The notes beneath the pieces are model-generated. The model was not told the origin of the DNA. It made no database searches and worked only from the letters and a program-made list of their open reading frames with translations. The translations under genes and the position numbers were made by a program. From contig CAVRIV010000005.1 in assembly GCA_963721335.1 (NCBI GenBank), forward strand, positions 248,001 through 312,000: a DNA stretch of 64,000 bases. Direction: 5' to 3'. Shown here one piece after another: positions 59,603 through 64,000 of this stretch. This DNA is from CAVXDY01 sp963721335 (GTDB lineage Bacteria > Actinomycetota > Thermoleophilia > Miltoncostaeales > Miltoncostaeaceae). The number at the start of each line of letters is the position of its first letter. Position 1 is the stretch's first letter.

Positions 59603-60759
59603 CTGAGGACCTCACGGGAGCCGAGCAGCGCGGCGAGGGCGTGCTGCTGGTCGTCCATCTGCGTGTAGCCGTCCGCGAACCAGGCGCCGCGGGCCCGGGG
59701 GTTCGGGTCCGCCGGCGAGGCCTGCCGGTGGACCAGGATCCCCGTCGTGACAGGTGCTCCGCTCGCCGAGGTCGCCGCGCAGGTCGGCGAGCCGGGGATC
59801 CTCGCCCGCGAGCCGCCAGAGCGCGCGTCGTCGCCTCGCCCAGGGTCCCGAGGCCGGCGCCCGATTCCGAGAACGGATTGAGGAAGCCGCCCATGTGCTG
59901 CGACTCGATGCGGTCGAGGAAGCCGAAGTAGCCCGCCAGCCAGCGCGCGTATTCGGCCTCGACGTCCGTCAGGCCGGCGGGCGCCAGCTCGGCGAGGCCG
60001 TAGGCCGCCCAGTGATCCGGCTGGCGCACCGAGTGGCCCTCGGCCTCGTCGCGGCGGGTCGCCAGGTAGTCGGCCGTGCGGTGCGCGGGCCGCTCCCAGC
60101 CCTCGTCGGGGAAGGCCCCGCGCATGAGGGCGAGCGCGTAGAAGGCCTCGCCGGTCGCGAACTTCCCGAAGACTCCGGGAACGCTGCTTCCCGTGGCGGG
60201 CCGCCAGTACTGGAGGATGCTCCCGTCGGCGCGCTGCTGCGCGAGCAGGAACCGGGCGATCCGGCGGGCGAGGCCGTCGAAGCGCTCGTCGCCGGTCTCC
60301 TGCCGGCGGTGCATGAGGGCCACGACGACGAGCGCGCTGGCGCCCACGTTCGCGTCCTCACCCGGAGGCGCGAACGCGGTCCAGCCGTCGTGATGGATGA
60401 GGTTGGCCCGGACGTATCGCAGCCCGGCGTCCGCGGCGCGGGTGCGCCCGAGGCGGTACAGCGCGTCCAGGACGCCGGCGTGGCGCGTGTCGTTGTACTC
60501 CGGCGACACCTCGTCCCGGGTCGAGGTGTAGCCGTAGAGGAACCGGCCGTCGTCGCGCTGGCCGCGCACGAGCCAGGCCGCCCCCGGCGTCGATCGCGCG
60601 GCCGAGGGTCGGCGCGGTCACCGGCGGACAGGACTCCCCCGGCACGACCACGACCCGCAGAAGCGCGATCCCGACGCCCCAGACCAGGGCCTGGCGGATC
60701 AACCACGGCCGGTGCCTCCGCCAACCCTCCACGGGTCCCATCCCTCGCTCGCGCGCCAC
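59599..60759 (-). CDS. Membrane-anchored alpha/alpha-toroid protein
   Basis: An N-terminal signal anchor (WLIRQALVWGVGIALLRVVVVPG) is followed by helical pairs of an alpha/alpha toroid: QRDDGRFLYGYTSTRDEVSPEYNDTRHAGVLDALYRLGR, HHDGWTAFAPPGEDANVGASALVVVALMHR, LLAQQRADGSILQYWRP, FATGEAFYALALMRGAFPDEGWERPA and QPDHWAAYGLAELAP. After a frameshift near 59830 the end reads GAWFADGYTQMDDQQHALAALLGSREVL. The repeated GEA-x-x-ALAL and DGS pieces recall terpene-cyclase-like or glycan-processing (GH88/127-like) toroids; no catalytic set lets me choose. A second shift near 60570 separates the anchor. GTG 60759 has a TAGCCT 7 nt upstream and no ribosome site. Coupled to the MarC-like gene. Confidence 0.6.
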
Positions 60760-60765
60760 GACGGT

Positions 60766-60771
60766 AGGCTA
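60766..60771 (-). promoter_or_regulatory. Putative -10 element TAGCCT, apparently leaderless
   Basis: On the minus strand TAGCCT ends 7 nt before GTG 60759. Confidence 0.5.
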
Positions 60772-60773
60772 GG

Positions 60774-60930
60774 TCAGAAGACGGTGGCCCAGTCGTCCCT
60801 GACGCTGATGACCGTCCAGCCCTCGCGATCGGCCCTCTCGGCGTCGAGGAGCCAACGCTGCGCGCCCCTCACCGGGATCGCGCAGCGTCGATGTCCCACC
60901 TGCGGCGGACGGTGACCGGTTCCTCTCTCA
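60774..60930 (-). other. Possible small coding remnant
   Basis: The minus strand ends a frame with RGAQRWLLDAERADREGWTVISVRDDWATVF and TGA (60774-60776), which looks like genuine protein sequence. A plausible start (EEPVTVRRRWDIDAA) lies in another frame just upstream. It could be a ~45-residue gene with one shift or the end of a lost gene. No family is recognised. Confidence 0.25.
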
Positions 60931-60940
60931 GATGGGTCCG

Positions 60941-61336
60941 CTAGGACGCCTGCCCGGCGAGCGCCTTCGCCTTGAGGGTGTCGAACTCGGCCTGCGTGAT
61001 CGCGCCGCTGTCGAGGAGCTGCTTGGCCTTCTCGATCTCCGCGGTGGGTCCGCCCGATCCGGCCGCCGACTTCACGCGGGCGTCGAAATCGGCCTGCGCC
61101 GCCTGGTACTGGGCCTGGTTGCGCTCGGCCATGTGCCGGCCCTGAGTGATCAGATAGACGAACACGCCGAGGAACGGCAGGACGATGACGAAGATGGTCC
61201 AGAGCGCCTTCATGCCCCCGCTGAGGTCATGGCGCCGGAAGAGATCCGAGAAGACCGTGATGAGAAGCCAGAAGAAGAAGACCCAGGCGAAGAAGATGCA
61301 GATCGCCCAGAAGACGTCGAGGAACTGCCAATCCAT
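60941..61336 (-). CDS. PLDc_N/SHOCT small membrane protein
   Basis: The 131-residue protein has two membrane helices (FLDVFWAICIFFAWVFFFWLLITVF and ALWTIFVIVLPFLGVFVYLITQG) typical of the phospholipase D nuclease N-terminal module. A coiled linker and a C-terminal SHOCT motif follow (IEKAKQLLDSGAITQAEFDTLKAKAL). ATG 61336 follows CGGAGGCAAC. SHOCT domains mediate oligomerisation. This arrangement is common in actinobacteria, with a proposed stress or envelope role only. Confidence 0.85.
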   Translation of the reverse strand: MDWQFLDVFWAICIFFAWVFFFWLLITVFSDLFRRHDLSGGMKALWTIFVIVLPFLGVFVYLITQGRHMAERNQAQYQAAQADFDARVKSAAGSGGPTAEIEKAKQLLDSGAITQAEFDTLKAKALAGQAS

Positions 61337-61422
61337 GTTGCCTCCGTTGACGTGTTTGGCGACGAGGATCGCTCCGCGTCGGGGGCCGCGCATCATCCCC
61401 AAGGGATGATCAGCCGCTCGAC

Positions 61423-61428
61423 TAGTCT
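61423..61428 (+). promoter_or_regulatory. Putative -10 element TAGTCT
   Basis: Inside GACTAGTCTGA, 51 nt before ATG 61479. Confidence 0.4.
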
Positions 61429-61478
61429 GACGCCGGGCCGGGCGCTCCGTGGCCCCGGGCCCTGACCGAGGGGGACGC

Positions 61479-62745
61479 ATGGCGCGGCTCACCGGCACGA
61501 CTCGCGGCTACCCGCCCTCCGAGGCGGGGCGCCAGGTGCTCGACAGGGTTCGCGAGTTCATCGCCGAGGAGGCCCTCCCGATGGTGGAGGAGGTCGAGGG
61601 GGAGCTCGGCGCCACGGCCTTCGCCCTCGAGGCGGACGGGCGCCTGGCCGGCCCGATGATCGGGCTCAAGCGCAGGATGCAGCAGGCGTCGGCGAGGGCC
61701 GGCCTCTACTGCCCCCACCTCCCGCAGCCGGACGGGCTCGGGCTCAGCCTCGTGGACACCTTCCACATCCAGGAGGAGGTCTACGGACACGGTCTGCGGG
61801 GCGTGCAGTGGATGCTCGCCTGGACCGACGGCCCCAGCCACCTGGTCCGGCACTGGAGCCCGGGGGCGCGCGAGGCTCATCTGGGCGACTTCCTCGCCGG
61901 GCGCACCAGCGTGGCCTTCGCGCTCACCGAGCCCGGAGCCGGCTCGGACGCGCTCGCGCTCGAGACCTCGGCCCGGCGCGACGGCGACGGAGTGGGTGCT
62001 GAGCGGCGTGAAGCACCTCATCACCGGGGCGCCGTTCGTGGAGCACGCCCAGGTCATCGCCCGCGTCGAGGGCGCCGGGCGCCGGGAGCTGACGGCCGTT
62101 CCTGGTCCCGATGGACAGCGCGGGCGCGGCGCGCGGGCCGGTGCAGCAGACGATCATGGCCGACGGCCAGACCGGGGTGCTCGAGTTCCGGGACGTCCGC
62201 CTGCCGGCGAGCGCGCGTGATCGGCGAGGAGGGCGAGGGCCTCGCGCTCGTCTTCCTCTGGATCAACTGGGCGCGCAGCCGCCGCGGCGGGATGTGCTCC
62301 GGGCTGGCCGGGCACTGCCTGGATCGATCGGTGCGCTACACGGCGGGGCGCCGGGCCTTCGGCCGGCCGATCGCCGACTTCGGGGCCGTCGCGGAGCGGC
62401 TCAGCGACGTCTACATGGACTGGCGGGCGATGCGGGCGCTCTCGCTGGAGATCCTGGCGCGGCTGGACGATGCCGACGTGCTCGGCGGAGGGCCCGTGGG
62501 AGCGGCCGAGCGGCGCGACCTCTCGACGCTGAAGACCTGGTGCGACGAGGCGCTGATGCGCGTCTCCGACCGGGCCATCCAGGTGCACGGCGGGCGGGGC
62601 CTGCTGGCGGAGACCGGGCTCGAGCGCATCTACCGCGTCGCGCGCAACCTGCGCATCCCCGCGGGGACGACCGAGATCCAGCGGGCGATGATCGCCGAGA
62701 GCCTCACCGGGGGCGACGGGGACGACGCGGGCGGACGCGGTCTAG
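61479..62745 (+). CDS. Acyl-CoA dehydrogenase, frameshifted
   Basis: The ACAD protein reads VRGFI-like start (DRVREFIAEEALPMVEEVEGEL), LGLSLVDTFHIQEEVYGHG, VAFALTEPGAGSDALALETSA (FAD/substrate strand), WVLSGVKHLITGAPFVEHAQVIARVEG, VLEFRDVRLPAS, GEGLALVFLWINWARSRRGGMCSGLAGHCLDRSVRYTAGRRAFGRPIADFGAVAERL and IQVHGGRGLLAETGLERIYRVARNLRIPAGTTEIQRAMIAESL. Shifts near 61992, 62100 and 62215 divide it. A last one near 62715 (in GGGGG) probably hides the stop TAG at 62743-62745. FGRPIADF and the IPAGTTEIQR end are normal ACAD hallmarks. The natural acyl-CoA is unknown. Confidence 0.8.
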
Positions 62746-64000
62746 GGCCGGAGCGGCTCCACGTCGACCGGGAATCCCTGGGGCGACGGCACCGGGGTGG
62801 GGCGCGAGCCCAGGAAGAGCGGCCGGTCGGCGGCGTTCAGCAGCACCGGCATGACGTCCGCGCCCGTGAGGCGGCCGAGCAGGCCGCCGGCGCAGTCGAG
62901 CTCTCCGAAGCGCTCGACCCGATCGGCCCGGACACCGGGCCCGGCCAGGAGGAAGGGGACCGGGTCCCCCGAGTGGATGACCTCGGGGGACGTGGGCGTC
63001 GCGTGGTCGCCGGTGACGCAGACGACCACGTCGGCGAACCGGTCGCCGAGGCGCGCCAGGGCGCCGTCGATCGCCTCGATCACCGTCCGCTTGAGGTGGG
63101 GATCCTTGCTGTGGCCGGCCTCGTCGGGGGCCTTGAGGTGGCAGAACGCGAACGTGGCGCCCTCGTCCAGAGCCGTCCGCGCGAGCTCGAGCCGGTCCCG
63201 CAGGGCGGCGGCCGGGTCGTCGCCCTCGGCGGAATGGACGAACCGCATGCCGACGGTGGCCGCCACTCCGGCGAGGAAGGGCGAGCCCGCGATCAGGACT
63301 CCCTCGAGGCCGTGTCGCTCGCGAAACGCGGGGGTCTCCCGCGGGCGGCCCCACCACTTGAGCGTGACCGCGGTCAGGGGCGGCCGGCCGCGCAGCCCAC
63401 GGGCGGCGTTCGCCGGGTGGCCCGCGAGAGCCCTCAGCGTCGCGCGGCTCCAGAGCTCGGCGGCGCGGGCCGTCGCCTCGGCCTCGGGAACGAGGGCCCG
63501 GGGGCGGAGGACGGGGTGCCGGTCGCGGAAGAACGGGTCCGAGTCGGTGACGCCGTCGTGGGCTCCACCGGTGACCACGAGGACGCCCTCTCCCCTCTCC
63601 GGGACGAGTGGGCGCAGCTCCAGCTCGAGTCCGCCGACCGTGCGCCGGGCGATGCTCCCGATGAGGGTCCGGGCGTCGTCGGCGTCGTCGGGGCCGGCCT
63701 GGCCGGTCGCCCAGACAGCTCCGTCGCGGAGCTCCGCGGTGCTGAGGGCGGCGTGGGCGAGCACCTCGCCGACGGCCGGCGAGTGGCCGTGCCCGCGGGC
63801 CTCGAAGACGGCGCGGCCCGGGAACTCGGACGGCGGGTATCCGAGGATGGCCCAGTGCGCCAGCTCGCTCGACGGCGCGCGGCCGGGGCCCAGCGGCAGG
63901 AGGAGGCCGGTGGAGCCGCGCGCGGCGAGGGCGTCCAGGTTGGGGGTGCGGGCGGCCTCGTTCGCGGTGCGCCCGCCGTGCGCGGCGTGGGCCCGGTCGC
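62742..64000 (-). CDS. apgM: 2,3-bisphosphoglycerate-independent phosphoglycerate mutase, archaeal type (5' truncated by window)
   Basis: The visible ~419 residues match ApgM of the alkaline-phosphatase superfamily: ARTPNLDALAARGSTGLL, SSELAHWAILGYPPSEFPGRAVFEA, the metal-binding LVVTGGAHDGVTDSDPFF, RPPLTAVTLKWWGRP, HLKAPDEAGHSKDPHLKRTVIEAIDGAL (ligand region H-x-K-x-x-D-x-x-x-H) and VCVTGDHATPTSPEVIHSGDPVPFLLAGPG (DH metal site). It interconverts 3- and 2-phosphoglycerate in glycolysis. The N-terminal part is beyond the window end. The stop TAG is the minus-strand reading of the CTAG at 62742-62745. A related metalloenzyme-superfamily protein remains possible. Confidence 0.85.
   Translation of the reverse strand, partial: DRAHAAHGGRTANEAARTPNLDALAARGSTGLLLPLGPGRAPSSELAHWAILGYPPSEFPGRAVFEARGHGHSPAVGEVLAHAALSTAELRDGAVWATGQAGPDDADDARTLIGSIARRTVGGLELELRPLVPERGEGVLVVTGGAHDGVTDSDPFFRDRHPVLRPRALVPEAEATARAAELWSRATLRALAGHPANAARGLRGRPPLTAVTLKWWGRPRETPAFRERHGLEGVLIAGSPFLAGVAATVGMRFVHSAEGDDPAAALRDRLELARTALDEGATFAFCHLKAPDEAGHSKDPHLKRTVIEAIDGALARLGDRFADVVVCVTGDHATPTSPEVIHSGDPVPFLLAGPGVRADRVERFGELDCAGGLLGRLTGADVMPVLLNAADRPLFLGSRPTPVPSPQGFPVDVEPLRP

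Noticed and set aside
60776..60940. tRNA or structured RNA in the gap
   Set aside because: No cloverleaf or T-loop consensus; the minus strand instead reads as a protein fragment.

Overview
The window reads as a piece of a very GC-rich actinobacterial chromosome, most likely from class Thermoleophilia (Gaiellales or Solirubrobacterales). The placement is an inference from gene content: DUF1918, DUF3618 and holin-X type actinobacterial families, F420-type LLM and PPOX enzymes, FecR-like/CHASE2 pairs, and strong third-position GC. I see no rRNA, tRNA, CRISPR array, insertion sequence or phage module. Many genes carry single-base frameshifts while the protein stays recognisable on both sides. 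This fits an error-prone assembly better than mass gene decay, although 0-1.8 kb is worse than the rest and may hold true pseudogenes.

Layout. 0-3.2 kb: the 3' end of a trehalose-synthase-type glycosyltransferase, a decayed SRPBCC gene, a zinc-ribbon-like protein and a divergent NRAMP-like transporter. 3.2-10.5 kb: a stress island of four universal stress protein genes, a CBS-DUF1918 protein, an aminoglycoside-phosphotransferase/P-loop kinase fusion, a DUF1269 protein, a flavodoxin and a CBS/HypB-like GTPase fusion. It resembles the mycobacterial DosR dormancy regulon in content, and two of its promoter regions share a 19-bp palindrome. 10.6-23.1 kb: a two-domain copper oxidase of NirK type, an acyl-CoA-dehydrogenase-fold flavoenzyme, a LuxR/TPR regulator, an NHL-repeat protein, a FecR-like surface protein coupled to a CHASE2-HD-GYP phosphodiesterase, an SDR and a metzincin-like protease.

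23.2-32.2 kb: a lipoprotein/two-component-system/PepSY module in which the flanking targets share an 11-bp-phased TCTCAT repeat; then a LigD-type polymerase, a CxxCH-containing beta-propeller protein, small proteins and an ATL-AlkA fusion for alkylation repair. 32.3-41.1 kb: a trypsin-vWA membrane protein, a DUF3618/holin-like envelope operon, a manganese catalase and two coupled secreted proteins sharing a C-terminal domain. 41.2-52.1 kb: flavin split-barrel proteins, a MarR/PRC-like pair, an MBL hydrolase, an F420-type LLM enzyme, an MFS exporter, a sigma-70 factor, DUF899, CYTH and CHAD (polyphosphate-related), a STAS protein and an alpha/beta hydrolase.

52.2-58.8 kb: a reductive pyrimidine/beta-alanine catabolic cluster. 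Dihydropyrimidinase and beta-ureidopropionase on the minus strand meet an omega-aminotransferase and an MmsA-type dehydrogenase on the plus strand, with an LLM oxidoreductase between. Together they could take dihydrouracil through beta-alanine and malonate semialdehyde to acetyl-CoA. 58.8-64 kb: an AhpD-like remnant, a MarC-like membrane protein, a helical-toroid protein, a SHOCT protein, an acyl-CoA dehydrogenase and the C-terminal part of an archaeal-type phosphoglycerate mutase.

Two genome-wide habits show up. A TAG[ACT][CG]T hexamer sits 7-8 nt before the start codon of five genes (apparently leaderless) and further upstream of others. CTAG, otherwise scarce, concentrates in these hexamers and in TAG stop codons, including one shared by two convergent genes.
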